In this document: piece after piece, positions 47,146-55,695 of the stretch
How positions within the stretch are numbered: position 1 is the first letter of the stretch
Layout of the letters: every line of letters starts with the position of its first letter
Source of the DNA: Candidatus Flexifilum affinis
GTDB lineage: Bacteria; Chloroflexota; Anaerolineae; Aggregatilineales; Phototrophicaceae
DNA length: 64,000 nucleotides
Reading direction: 5' to 3'
NCBI GenBank assembly: GCA_016713325.1
Contig: JADJPJ010000018.1
Span: forward strand, 43,658 to 107,657
Translations under genes and position numbers: made by a program
The notes under the pieces: generated by a model
Told to the model about the DNA's origin: nothing
Database searches by the model: none
What the model saw: only the letters and a program-made list of their open reading frames with translations

Positions 47146-48105
47146 CTACTGGTTCGTACTACCTATCGGCACGCGGGTCGAGGTCTGCGCGATAGTACAG
47201 CGCGCGACGTAATCGATGTACTCGACCAGCCCGAATTCCGCGATAATGTCGTCGACATTCAGCGCGGCGTCGTTGCTCGACAGGGTGAACAGATGCTCCT
47301 CACCGAGTGTTTCGACAGTCACCCGCTGACCGTAGCGTGTCTGGATGGGCAATATGTGCTGCATCTGCCCATCGGTGTGAAACAGCCGTTTATCCAGATC
47401 GAGATCGCAGACGGCGATCCTCCCCCAGCGTGAAGTCTCCGCTACCGTCCGGCCAGTGATGTCGATGACGCGTGCTTCATAGGTCCAGACAGAGCTCACT
47501 ACCCGGTAGCGGTGCTGCCATGCGTACATCGCCAAAGGAAAGCCACCTGGATATGCCGACAGCCAGCAGATGAGATCTGCCCCCTGCGCGGCCATAGTAG
47601 CCCATAGGTCTGCCCAGTTCAGGTCAAAACAGATCGCCAGCCCGACACGGCCGAAGTCCGTCTCGAACACCGCGGCGGCATCGCCAGGGACGATACCCGA
47701 GCCGATCTCGCCTTCGGTCGGGTGACGCTTGGCATAAATTCCGACCAGCTCGCCTTTCCGGTCGATCAGCACGGCGACGTTACGCAAGAGCTCGCCATCC
47801 CGCATCGGCAGGCCGGTGACCACATACATGTTGTGACGGCGCGCGCAGTCTGCGATGGCGTCAAACGCCGGACCGGGGATGGTCTGAGCCGCCGCGTTGA
47901 TCGCTGCGTGCTCGTAAGGTAGCCCCGCCGACAGCAGGCTTTCCGGCAGCACCGCCAGGTCCACGCCCTGCGCACCAGCGCCTTCGAGCATGGCCAGCCC
48001 TCGCTCCAGGTTTTCCTGCGGCGTGGGGTTCCGAAGGTTGTAGGGCGGTTTGACGTCTTCCAGAGTCGCCAAGGACGTGGTGGCAACACGTATTCTGCGC
48101 GGCAT
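47146..48105 (-). CDS. Carbon-nitrogen hydrolase (nitrilase superfamily)
   Basis: A 319-residue nitrilase-type enzyme with the Glu-Lys-Cys triad: Glu in LAVLPESLLSAG, Lys in IYAKRHPTEGE and Cys in LAICFDLNWADLW. Members cleave amides, carbamoyl groups or nitriles. AAAGG lies before the ATG at 48105. It is the last gene of the SDR-lacI-Rbs operon, after a strong hairpin, which suggests that the imported compound or its breakdown product has an amide-type C-N bond. About 45 C-terminal residues beyond the core are uncharacterised. Confidence 0.91.
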   Translation of the reverse strand: MPRRIRVATTSLATLEDVKPPYNLRNPTPQENLERGLAMLEGAGAQGVDLAVLPESLLSAGLPYEHAAINAAAQTIPGPAFDAIADCARRHNMYVVTGLPMRDGELLRNVAVLIDRKGELVGIYAKRHPTEGEIGSGIVPGDAAAVFETDFGRVGLAICFDLNWADLWATMAAQGADLICWLSAYPGGFPLAMYAWQHRYRVVSSVWTYEARVIDITGRTVAETSRWGRIAVCDLDLDKRLFHTDGQMQHILPIQTRYGQRVTVETLGEEHLFTLSSNDAALNVDDIIAEFGLVEYIDYVARCTIAQTSTRVPIGSTNQ

Positions 48106-48155
48106 ATCGATACCTTTTGGGCGTTAGGTCTGTCTGAACGATGGGGCCGCCATGC

Positions 48156-48190
48156 GACCAAGGGGCGAAAGACGTCTTCGCCCCTTGGTC
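48156..48190 (-). terminator. Strong hairpin after the RbsB-type gene
   Basis: A perfect 14-bp stem (48156-48169 with 48177-48190) with a 7-base loop, 18 bases past the binding-protein stop. No T-tract, so read-through to the nitrilase gene is likely. Confidence 0.6.
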
Positions 48191-48208
48191 TGACAGCCTG
48201 GATTGATG

Positions 48209-49153
48209 TTACCAGCACTCGCCGATCCACTGATCGACGTTCTCCGGCGTGATCCCGGCGGTCGGAGCCTTGATGTCCGAAGGCAGGATGCGGCCGACGT
48301 GAGCATCGTAGGCGGCGCGAACGCTATAGACGCCAACCATATAGCTGAGCTGGAGCGCGGTGCCGGCCATTTCGCCATTCTGGATCGCCTGGCAGGCTTC
48401 CAGGTTACCATTGACGCCAAACACCTTGATCTCGTCGAGCCGGTCGTCCGCCTTGATTGCTTCAAGCGCACCAAGGGCCATCGGATCGTCCAGCGCGAAC
48501 ACGGCGTCGATGTCCGGATAGCGGGTGAGGAGATCCTGCATAATCGTCAGGGCCCTGTCCTTGCTCCATTCGGCAGGCTGGGTGTCCAGCACTGTGATGT
48601 TGCTGCCAGCAAGCGCCTGCTCCATACCACCGATACGGTTGACCACATCGGTCTGGCCAGGTTTACCCGACAGAATGACGACATTGCCTTCGCCGCCAAG
48701 CGCCGCGCGGATCATCTCGCCGACTGCGACACCTTGAATCACCGAATCGGAACCGACGAACGTCTCTATGTACTGGCGGCCTTCTTCGTTGGTATCGGCA
48801 TTCTGGGTGATGACCGGGATGCCGGCCTCAGCCGCCAGGCGGATGCTGGGAACGACGGCGGCGGGATCAACCGCATTGACAACGATCACGTCCACCTGCT
48901 GCGCGATCAGATCCTCGATCATCGAAGCCTGGCGCTGCGGATCGAAGGCCGGATCCAGAAACACGAGCTGCGCCCCATAGATCGCGGCCTCGTCTTCCAT
49001 GCCGCGGACGATTGCCGTGATCGACGGGTGGTCGGCGTTGTTGTGAACAACACCGATGGTCCAGGTGGTATCCTGCGTCAGCGCTGCCGGCGCCGAGAGC
49101 AGGGCGATCAGCAGGACGAGCAAGGTCAAAACAACACCTTTTTGAAGTTTCAT
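48209..49153 (-). CDS. Sugar ABC transporter substrate-binding protein (RbsB-type)
   Basis: A 314-residue periplasmic-binding protein of the ribose/LacI-like fold. Signal peptide TLLVLLIALLSAPAALT precedes the mature start at QDTTWTIGVV. Family marks: HPSITAIVRGMEDEAAIYGA, DPQRQASMIEDLIAQQVDVI, VVNAVDPAAVVPSI and DIDAVFALDDPMALGAL. AGGAG lies 8 bases before the ATG. It works with the two RbsC-type permeases and RbsA-type ATPase encoded upstream. The ligand is probably a pentose, nucleoside or similar. Confidence 0.93.
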   Translation of the reverse strand: MKLQKGVVLTLLVLLIALLSAPAALTQDTTWTIGVVHNNADHPSITAIVRGMEDEAAIYGAQLVFLDPAFDPQRQASMIEDLIAQQVDVIVVNAVDPAAVVPSIRLAAEAGIPVITQNADTNEEGRQYIETFVGSDSVIQGVAVGEMIRAALGGEGNVVILSGKPGQTDVVNRIGGMEQALAGSNITVLDTQPAEWSKDRALTIMQDLLTRYPDIDAVFALDDPMALGALEAIKADDRLDEIKVFGVNGNLEACQAIQNGEMAGTALQLSYMVGVYSVRAAYDAHVGRILPSDIKAPTAGITPENVDQWIGECW

Positions 49154-49277
49154 CGTCAGAACTCCTAGCTATAGACCGCATTAACGAGACTAAATCTCAC
49201 TGTGTCGCCCAACCGGCTCTTCCCGGTTTATTGCGCTCTACCCGCGCTCCCTGATAAACATCACCTCCCTTGTCGAA

Positions 49278-50276
49278 CTACGTCTGAGGCGCCGGCGACA
49301 TGGCCGCACCGCCCTTGCCGACCGCGCTCTGCGTCATGCGTACTCGCAGCTGCGCGGTGTAGAATGCGTCCAGCACCACGACCACCAACAAGAGGATGGC
49401 GCGGATGGCAAGCTGATAGAAATTGACAATCCCCAGGAGATTCATGCCGTTGCTGAGAATGGCCAGCGTGATGATGCCCATCATGGCGCCGGGCACCCAC
49501 CCGCGACCGCCGCGCAGACTCGCTCCACCGAGGATCGCGGCCGTAAGCACTAGCAGCGGCGTGTCCTGCCCGATGTGGATGGTGGCGCTGTTCAGGCGTG
49601 AGGCCAGCAGGATTCCCGCCAGGGCGGACAGCGCGCCGCAGATGACGAATGCCCGGAATTTGTAGCGGTCAGCGTTGATACCCGCCAGGCGACAGGCTTC
49701 AATATTGCCGCCTGCCGCATAGAGGTTACGACCAAACCGGGTCCGCGTCAGGAGCATGTGGATGAGAAGCGCGATGACGATCAGTATCAGTGTAGGCAGA
49801 GGGATCGGCCCGATATTCTCATTGCTGATCTGGCTAAACCATTCGACGGTGCCGGAGATCGGCTCCTGCCGGGTGTAAGTCAGCATCAAGCCTCTGACGA
49901 CGATCATGGTGCCAAGGGTGGCAATAAATGGCACGATGCGTAGGCGGGTGACCATAAAACCGTTCGCCGCGCCCACCAGCCCGCCAAACCCCAAGGCGAT
50001 CAAACACGCGGGGATGACGCCTAGCGGCTGAAGGCCGATCGACAGGGCCGAGGCCATTGCCATGACCGAGCCGACAGACAGATCGATGCCGCCGCCAATC
50101 AGCACCATGGTCTGGCCCAGCACAATCAGGCTGTCGAACGATACCTGTCGCGCGACATTCGTGATGTTCAGTCCACTCAGAAAGGTCTCTGGCCGCGCAA
50201 TCGAGAAGATCAGCAGCAGGCCGATCAGGATGATCAGAATCGTATTGCGCGACAGGAAGCGTAGTAGTCCAAACAT
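49278..50276 (-). CDS. RbsC-type sugar ABC transporter permease 2
   Basis: A 332-residue permease with 8-10 membrane segments and the RbsC landmarks VLIGGGIDLSVGSVMAMASA, GNIEACRLAGINADRYKFRA and LTAAILGGASLRGGRGWVPG. GGAG precedes the ATG. It follows a related permease by 10 bases; the two probably form a heterodimeric channel. It ends 124 bases before the binding-protein gene. Confidence 0.93.
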   Translation of the reverse strand: MFGLLRFLSRNTILIILIGLLLIFSIARPETFLSGLNITNVARQVSFDSLIVLGQTMVLIGGGIDLSVGSVMAMASALSIGLQPLGVIPACLIALGFGGLVGAANGFMVTRLRIVPFIATLGTMIVVRGLMLTYTRQEPISGTVEWFSQISNENIGPIPLPTLILIVIALLIHMLLTRTRFGRNLYAAGGNIEACRLAGINADRYKFRAFVICGALSALAGILLASRLNSATIHIGQDTPLLVLTAAILGGASLRGGRGWVPGAMMGIITLAILSNGMNLLGIVNFYQLAIRAILLLVVVVLDAFYTAQLRVRMTQSAVGKGGAAMSPAPQT

Positions 50277-50286
50277 GATGTCTCTC

Positions 50287-51300
50287 CTACGCTGCCTTGC
50301 GAACGAGGCTGTCGATACCCACTACGAAGAGGAACACGCCGCCCTTGACCGCGAGTTGGGCTTCATAGGGGACGGCCGTGAGCACCAGCAGGTTGTTGAG
50401 CACGCCCAGCACCATCACTCCGGCGACAGTGCGCAATGCTCCACCGGAACCGCCGAACAGGCTTGTGCCGCCGACGACCGCTGCGATTAGCGAATCGAAG
50501 TCCATGCCAACCGCGCCGCTGGCGTTGGTGCTGTTGAGCCGCGAGGACATGACGATTCCGGCGACCGATGCACAAAATCCGCAGAAGACAAAGGCCAGCA
50601 GTTTGAGGCGGTTGGCGTTGATGCCCGATAGGATCGTCGCTTCTTCGTTGAGGCCGAGAGAGTAGAGCGACCGTCCCATGACCGTGCGCCTGAGGAAGAA
50701 CTCCAGAGCCACAGCCATGACCAGGAAGAGGATGACTGAATAAGGAATAACATCCCATAGGCGGCCACGACCGATGATGTTGTATGCCTCGATCTGACCG
50801 TACCACGTGCGCGCTTCGGTAATGATCAGCGACAGGGAGTAGACGAACGTCTGGGTGCCGAGCGTGATCAGAAATGGATTAGCGCGCGTCTTGACGACGA
50901 GGACTCCGTTCAGCACTCCGACGGCAATGCCGCCGACCAGGCCAACCAGAAGCGACTCGATCAGACCGCCGCCGTTGATCTGCACCCCTATCGCTAGCAT
51001 GCCGGCGAACGGCACAACCATCGAAACGGACATATCGAAATTGGCCGTGATCAGCAGCACTGTCTGGCCAAGCGCGACGATTCCAAGCACCGACACCGCC
51101 CGCATAATATTGAGCATGTTGTCGAGCGTCAGGAACACCGGAGACAGCAGACTGGCGAGCAGTATCATGACAATCAGCAAGACGAACACCGTCTGATTGC
51201 GCACCAGACGCGCCGCGCGCGCCCATGCCGGCGGTAGTTTTCTGCCCTTGCGTGCTGTGATAGTCGCACCGGATGCGGCCGGTGCTATGCGTTCGGTCAT
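50287..51300 (-). CDS. RbsC-type sugar ABC transporter permease 1
   Basis: A 337-residue permease related to but clearly different from its neighbour: LLITANFDMSVSMVVPFAGML takes the place of the classic DLSVG loop, and GLNEEATILSGINANRLKLLA and AAVVGGTSLFGGSGGALRTV follow. Its ATG overlaps the stop of the ATPase gene (ATGA). The N-terminal 30 residues are basic and cytoplasmic. Confidence 0.93.
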   Translation of the reverse strand: MTERIAPAASGATITARKGRKLPPAWARAARLVRNQTVFVLLIVMILLASLLSPVFLTLDNMLNIMRAVSVLGIVALGQTVLLITANFDMSVSMVVPFAGMLAIGVQINGGGLIESLLVGLVGGIAVGVLNGVLVVKTRANPFLITLGTQTFVYSLSLIITEARTWYGQIEAYNIIGRGRLWDVIPYSVILFLVMAVALEFFLRRTVMGRSLYSLGLNEEATILSGINANRLKLLAFVFCGFCASVAGIVMSSRLNSTNASGAVGMDFDSLIAAVVGGTSLFGGSGGALRTVAGVMVLGVLNNLLVLTAVPYEAQLAVKGGVFLFVVGIDSLVRKAA

Positions 51301-52799
51301 GCGGCACCTTCCCCTGCGGCCACGCGGAGAATCGCTTCCTGGGTGGCATCACGGCGGCTAAACTCCCCGGCGATTCGTCCACGACGCATGACGAGGATAC
51401 GGTCACTCATCGCGAGGACCTCGGGCAAATCCGACGAAATCATCAGAATGCCGACACCTTGTGCCGCCAATTGGCACATCAAGTCGTGGATGTCTGCTTT
51501 GGCGGCCACATCGATGCCACGCGTCGGCTCATCGAGGATCAGAACCCTGGGCTGGGTCGCCAGCCACTTTGCGAGGACGACCCGTTGCTGATTGCCACCG
51601 CTCAGGAATTTCACGTGCTGGTCAATCGATGGGGTGCGGATGGCCAGGCGGTCAACATACTCCTTGCTCAAGGCGGCTTGCTTGCGAATGTTGATCACAC
51701 CGCGCCTGAACATACGCGATAGATTGGGAAGACCAATGTTGTCGTTGATCGACTGTTCGACCACCAACCCCTGCTGTTTTCGCTCTTCAGGCACGAGAGC
51801 GATGGTGCTGCGGATGGCATCCCTTGGGGAGCGCAGATTCAGGCGCTGGCCGAGCAGGAGGATCTCGCCCGAGCTGATCCGATCAGCGCCGAAAATCGCT
51901 CTCGCCAGTTCGGTACGACCTGCGCCCACAAGGCCAGCAATGCCGAGGATCTCGCCGGCGTGGAGCGTGAGGGAGATATCCTCCAGCGCATGCGTAGTCG
52001 ACAGATGCAGCACTTCCAGAACTGGCCCGCCAATTGGCACATCGTGTTTGCGGAACAAATCGGAGATATCGCGTCCAACCATCATGGAGACAATCTGATC
52101 GACGCTAAACTGATCGATCGGCGCCGTGCGAATGTGTTTGCCGTCTCGAAGGACCGTCACCCGATCGGCCAGTTCGGTAATTTCCTCAAGCCGGTGCGAA
52201 ATGTACACGATACCAATGCGGCGTTCTTTCAGGCGTCGGATGATCGCAAAGAGCAGCTCGGTTTCGCGTTGGGTCAGCGCAGCCGTAGGTTCATCAAAGA
52301 TGATCAGGCGCGCATTGACCGAGATGGCACGGGCGATTGAAACCATCTGCCGCTGCGCCACGGTCAGTTCTTCCAGAGTCCGTTTCGGATCAAGGTCGAT
52401 GCCGAGCTGCTGAAGCAAATCGGTCGCCATGCGGTTTAGCTGGCGGAAGTCGATCAGTCCGAAGCGCCCATAGGGCTGACGGCCAAGGTAAATGTTCTCG
52501 GCGATACTCAGGTAGGGCTGCATGTTGAGTTCCTGATGCACCGCGCTGACGCCTGCGGCCTGCGCTTCATGGGGTGTGCCAAGATGCACAGGCTGACCCT
52601 CGACCAGCAGCATCCCCTCGTCCGGCTGATACACACCAGAGATGATTTTGATCAGCGTGGACTTGCCCGCGCCGTTCTCGCCCACGAGCGCGTGGACTTC
52701 GCCGGGCAGCACGTCGAAGCTGACGTTGTCCAGCGCCTGCACCCCGGAAAATGCCTTGCTGATGCCTTGAAGCTCAAATGATGGTGCGGTTGCGCTCAT
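51297..52799 (-). CDS. RbsA/MglA-type sugar ABC transporter ATP-binding protein
   Basis: A 500-residue protein with two nucleotide-binding domains in tandem. The first has Walker A GENGAGKSTLI and signature TVAQRQMVSIARA; the second has the degenerate GLVGAGRTELA and an intact LSGGNQQRVVLAKWLA, with Walker B RVLILDEPTRGID. This arrangement is typical of RbsA/XylG/MglA. The start at 52799 has AGGA upstream; the frame is open for another 14 codons but without a better start. It energises import through the two RbsC-type permeases. Confidence 0.94.
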   Translation of the reverse strand: MSATAPSFELQGISKAFSGVQALDNVSFDVLPGEVHALVGENGAGKSTLIKIISGVYQPDEGMLLVEGQPVHLGTPHEAQAAGVSAVHQELNMQPYLSIAENIYLGRQPYGRFGLIDFRQLNRMATDLLQQLGIDLDPKRTLEELTVAQRQMVSIARAISVNARLIIFDEPTAALTQRETELLFAIIRRLKERRIGIVYISHRLEEITELADRVTVLRDGKHIRTAPIDQFSVDQIVSMMVGRDISDLFRKHDVPIGGPVLEVLHLSTTHALEDISLTLHAGEILGIAGLVGAGRTELARAIFGADRISSGEILLLGQRLNLRSPRDAIRSTIALVPEERKQQGLVVEQSINDNIGLPNLSRMFRRGVINIRKQAALSKEYVDRLAIRTPSIDQHVKFLSGGNQQRVVLAKWLATQPRVLILDEPTRGIDVAAKADIHDLMCQLAAQGVGILMISSDLPEVLAMSDRILVMRRGRIAGEFSRRDATQEAILRVAAGEGAA

Positions 52800-52892
52800 C
52801 CTCGTCCTGATATCCTCACTTCGGTGCACCGTTGCGTGCATCGGCGTTATGGAACCGTAACTCCAAACTATTGAGAGCGAGCGGTTGCGGAC

Positions 52893-53932
52893 CTACACAC
52901 GAATGCGCAACGACGACTCACGGAGGAGGAGCGTTGCCGGCAGCATGACCTGACGGTGCTCACCCGACTCGTCCGCTTCCACGCGCTCCAGCACCAACCG
53001 TGCAGCCTGCTCCCCAACCTCTTCGGCAGGACGCGAGACTACACTCAATGAGGGGTCAGCAGCGATACCCACTCGGCCTCTCCGTAGCCGATCAGGCTGA
53101 TCTGCTCCGGCATCTCAATGTTGCGCTCTTTCAGGCCCTGGAAAGCACCTATCGTGATCAGCGTACTGGCTGCAAAGATGCCATCTGGGGGCGAGTCCGA
53201 ATCGAGGAGTTGATTCACGATACGCTGACCGGCCGCCTTCTTGCGCTGATTGTGAGGTATGAACGTCTCCAATGGCTCAAGACCATACTCCACGATGGCG
53301 CGGCGGTAGCCCATGAGCCGGTCGTGGTCCTGCATCAGATCGGGAGGGCTGGCGATCAAGGCAATGCGCCTGCATCCCTGTTGGACGAGATGCGCCGTCG
53401 CCTCGTAACCGGCGGCTTCGTTGTCAATCATGACGACATCCGCTGAATAGCCGCGCGGGGCATGTTCGACAAATACGACCGGGATGGACAGCCGCGATAC
53501 GAGGTCGATCATCGCGCTGTCGTTGACCCCGTCGCTGCCTGCTTCAATCGCGTAGATGAGCCCTTCGACACGCCGCCGCAGCAGTGAGTCAAAGGCATGC
53601 TGGTCGCGCGTGTTATCCCCTCGCGTGTTGTAGATCAATACATCGTAGTTCGCTTCATCGTAGACGCGCTGACAACCTTCAAGCACACGCACGAAGAAGG
53701 GGTTATCGAGCTGTGGCAGGACAACCGCGATCATCTTTGCCTGCCCTTTGCGGCTGGCAAGCTCCTTCGCGCCGGCGTGGAGTGTGTAGTTGAGCGCCTG
53801 TGCCGCCTGGAGCACACGCTCCCGCTTCTCCGGAGAGATATAACCGGTGTTGTTGAGCACACGCGACACAGTGATCGGCGCGACGCCGGCCAGCTTGGCG
53901 ACCTGCTGCAGCGTGACGTGTTTCTTGCGCAT
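52893..53932 (-). CDS. LacI-family transcriptional regulator (one frameshift)
   Basis: A 346-residue LacI regulator when restored. The helix-turn-helix VTLQQVAKLAGVAPITVSRV and hinge are followed by the ligand domain (VVLPQLDNPFFVRVLEGCQ, VMIDNEAAGYEATAHLV). The frame breaks near 53048 after WVSLLTP; one extra base lets it continue as SLSVVSRPAEEVGEQAARL and end LLLRESSLRIRV at 52893. It lies second in the operon, 20 bases after the SDR, and probably binds the palindrome upstream of that gene. Confidence 0.88.
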
Positions 53933-53952
53933 GGCTTCCTGCTCTGACGCGT

Positions 53953-54705
53953 CTATTGGGTGATGCGCATGCTCATGCCGCCATCCACGACGATCGTTTC
54001 TCCGGTAATGAAGTCGCTCTGCAGCATGAAGATGACTGCATCGGCAACTTCTTGCGCGGTGCCGTAACGATGCAGCGGCACACGTTTTTCGGTGTTGTAG
54101 GCTCGCTTGTCCGGTGGGGTGGCCGCGTGAAAGTCAGTATCGATGAGACCGGGACAGACGGCGTTGACCGTGATCCCGTGGTCCGCCAGATCCATCGCCG
54201 TGCATTGTGTGAACGAGACCAGCGCCGCTTTGACCATGGCGTAGGCTGTTGCATTGGGGACGCCGCGCAGCGCCGCGACCGAACTCATATTGACAATCCG
54301 GCCGTGCTTCTGCTTGACCATGTGACGGGCCGCAGCACGAGTACAGTAGAATGCTCCATTCACATGCACGCCGAGCGTTCGATGCCAATCCTCGTCGGTG
54401 AGAGTCAGGATCGATCCGTTCATCGCTGAACCGGCATTATTCACCAGGGCGTCGATGCCGCCGAAATGCTCGACGAAGCGTTCCACCAGTGACTCCGCCT
54501 GGGCCTTGTCAGCGACGTCACCATGCAGTATCAGCGCCTCGCCACCCTGCGCTTGTACAGCCTGGGCGACGTCTGACGCGGCACTGGCGTTGTTGGCGTA
54601 GTTGATGCCGACCTTCCCACCTCGTGCGGCCAGTGCGAGCGCGATTGCTTTGCCAATTCCGCGACTGGCACCAGTGATCAGTGTCCGACTTCCCGTAAAG
54701 TTCAT
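53953..54705 (-). CDS. SDR-family oxidoreductase (FabG-like)
   Basis: A 250-residue short-chain dehydrogenase with RTLITGASRGIGKAIALALA, LVNNAGSAMNGSILTLTDED, the catalytic Ser in VNMSSVAALRG and YAMVKAALVSF, and closing QSDFITGETIVVDGGMSM. The start at 54705 has GGAG 5 bases upstream. As the first gene of a sugar-import operon it probably oxidises the incoming sugar or polyol. It lies directly downstream of a LacI-type operator. Confidence 0.92.
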   Translation of the reverse strand: MNFTGSRTLITGASRGIGKAIALALAARGGKVGINYANNASAASDVAQAVQAQGGEALILHGDVADKAQAESLVERFVEHFGGIDALVNNAGSAMNGSILTLTDEDWHRTLGVHVNGAFYCTRAAARHMVKQKHGRIVNMSSVAALRGVPNATAYAMVKAALVSFTQCTAMDLADHGITVNAVCPGLIDTDFHAATPPDKRAYNTEKRVPLHRYGTAQEVADAVIFMLQSDFITGETIVVDGGMSMRITQ

Positions 54706-54741
54706 TTGGTCTCCAAAGAAATGATGGTAGATGTGGTAATG

Positions 54742-54794
54742 TGGTAGCGCTACCATATGATTTGAAGCCTAACATATTCCGGTGGGGCTGTCAA
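54742..54794 (-). promoter_or_regulatory. Promoter and LacI-type operator of the SDR-lacI-Rbs operon
   Basis: On the minus strand TTGACA (54789-54794) and TAGGCT (54766-54771) are 17 bases apart, followed by the perfect 14-bp palindrome TGGTAGCGCTACCA (54742-54755), which has the central CG typical of LacI-family operators. It would block transcription from the start point; a LacI gene is in the operon. Confidence 0.75.
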
Positions 54795-54874
54795 TCAACT
54801 CAGACGCTTAGGTATGCAGCATGGACTTCGAAGGCAGTCAGCAATACCTCTACGCTGATGCAAAAGAACCTCGC

Positions 54875-55069
54875 GGGATTTGAACTTCTCAAGCAACGAA
54901 GAAGCCCGAATAGATCACATGACTGGTTTATTCGGTTAGGTTGGACTTGTGGGGAATCGAATCGCACTGGACAGCGATAGTTCAAATCCCATTAGGTGGT
55001 CGAAGGAGGTCATCTGTGCCTCTCTGTGAAGTGGCCAAACGAAACAGAGGAGAGCACAAGATGACCTCC
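54875..55069. repeat. Nest of inverted repeats upstream of a primase-like remnant
   Basis: Three inverted repeats lie here: GGGATTTGAACT (54875-54886) with AGTTCAAATCCC (54979-54990); CCGAATA (54906-54912) with TATTCGG (54929-54935); and GGAGGTCATC (55005-55014) with GATGACCTCC (55060-55069), the last extended inward by TGTGC/GCACA. No gene fits. The pattern suggests the palindromic end of a decayed mobile or integrative element. Confidence 0.55.
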
Positions 55070-55389
55070 AGACCCTCGACGTCTACTCGCCGAAGATCCT
55101 GGCGGCGATTGCCGGGCTGGAGGATGTGCTGGCCAGCCGCTGCATCGCGCTGCCGATGAGGCGAACTTCGACGGGGCGGCGCTGCGGGAGCAGGTGAACC
55201 GCATCCTGGATGGCGGTGATGAGCGGACGAACGCAGCGCAGTGGATTGGGCATGTGCTCAAGCGGCTGGCGCTGATGGACCGCAAGCGCCGGCAGCACAC
55301 CGCTGGAGGGGAAGATCTACGCCATCGACCGTACGCAGGTGCTGGATATGATGCAGCGCTACGACGTGGAGCCACTGACGAGGGCGTAG
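55060..55389 (+). pseudogene. Remnant of a plasmid/phage primase-helicase-like gene
   Basis: Scattered frames translate to VYSPKILAAIAGLEDVLASR-CIALPMRR, then DFDGAALREQVNRILDGGDER, WIGHVLKRLALMDRKRR and IYAIDRTQVLDMMQRYDVE, ending at a TAG at 55387-55389. This order matches the C-terminal part of primase/helicase proteins of mobile elements, with the middle deleted and frames broken near 55155 and 55305. No upstream part is present. It is a decayed fragment. Confidence 0.6.
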
Positions 55390-55628
55390 CCACGAAAGTC
55401 GATCAGCCTCGTCAAACCGATCAGCCTCGTCAGCGATCGTTTGGCTGGCTGATCGGTTTGATCGCTTCTCACGAATCCTCGCTCTCATGATGTTTTTCCG
55501 CTCTGCGAGCAGTTGCCTGACCCACAACTCCTTGGACGAGTTCGTTTGCGACTACTTCAGGTCGTGCTGGCAGTCACACGCAGATCTGAATTGAACTCCG
55601 GCGGACAATCCGGACTCCAAACTCGTAG

Positions 55629-55670
55629 TTGACAAGAAGTGCATATTGCACTATCGTGCATCATGCACGA
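55629..55670 (+). promoter_or_regulatory. Promoter with two GntR-type operators before the alcohol dehydrogenase
   Basis: TTGACA (55629-55634) and TATCGT (55652-55657) are 17 bases apart. Palindromes AGTGCATATTGCACT (55638-55652) and TCGTGCATCATGCACGA (55654-55670) occupy the spacer and the start region. The second resembles the palindrome before the transporter at 57574, so both are probably bound by the FadR-type GntR encoded between them. Confidence 0.72.
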
Positions 55671-55695
55671 TTACATAACATCAAAGGCGAGTTGA

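Noticed and set aside
54868..54995. Possible tRNA genes suggested by GTTCAAATCC on both strands.
   Set aside because: The flanking bases cannot form a five-pair T-stem and no acceptor, D or anticodon arms are seen.
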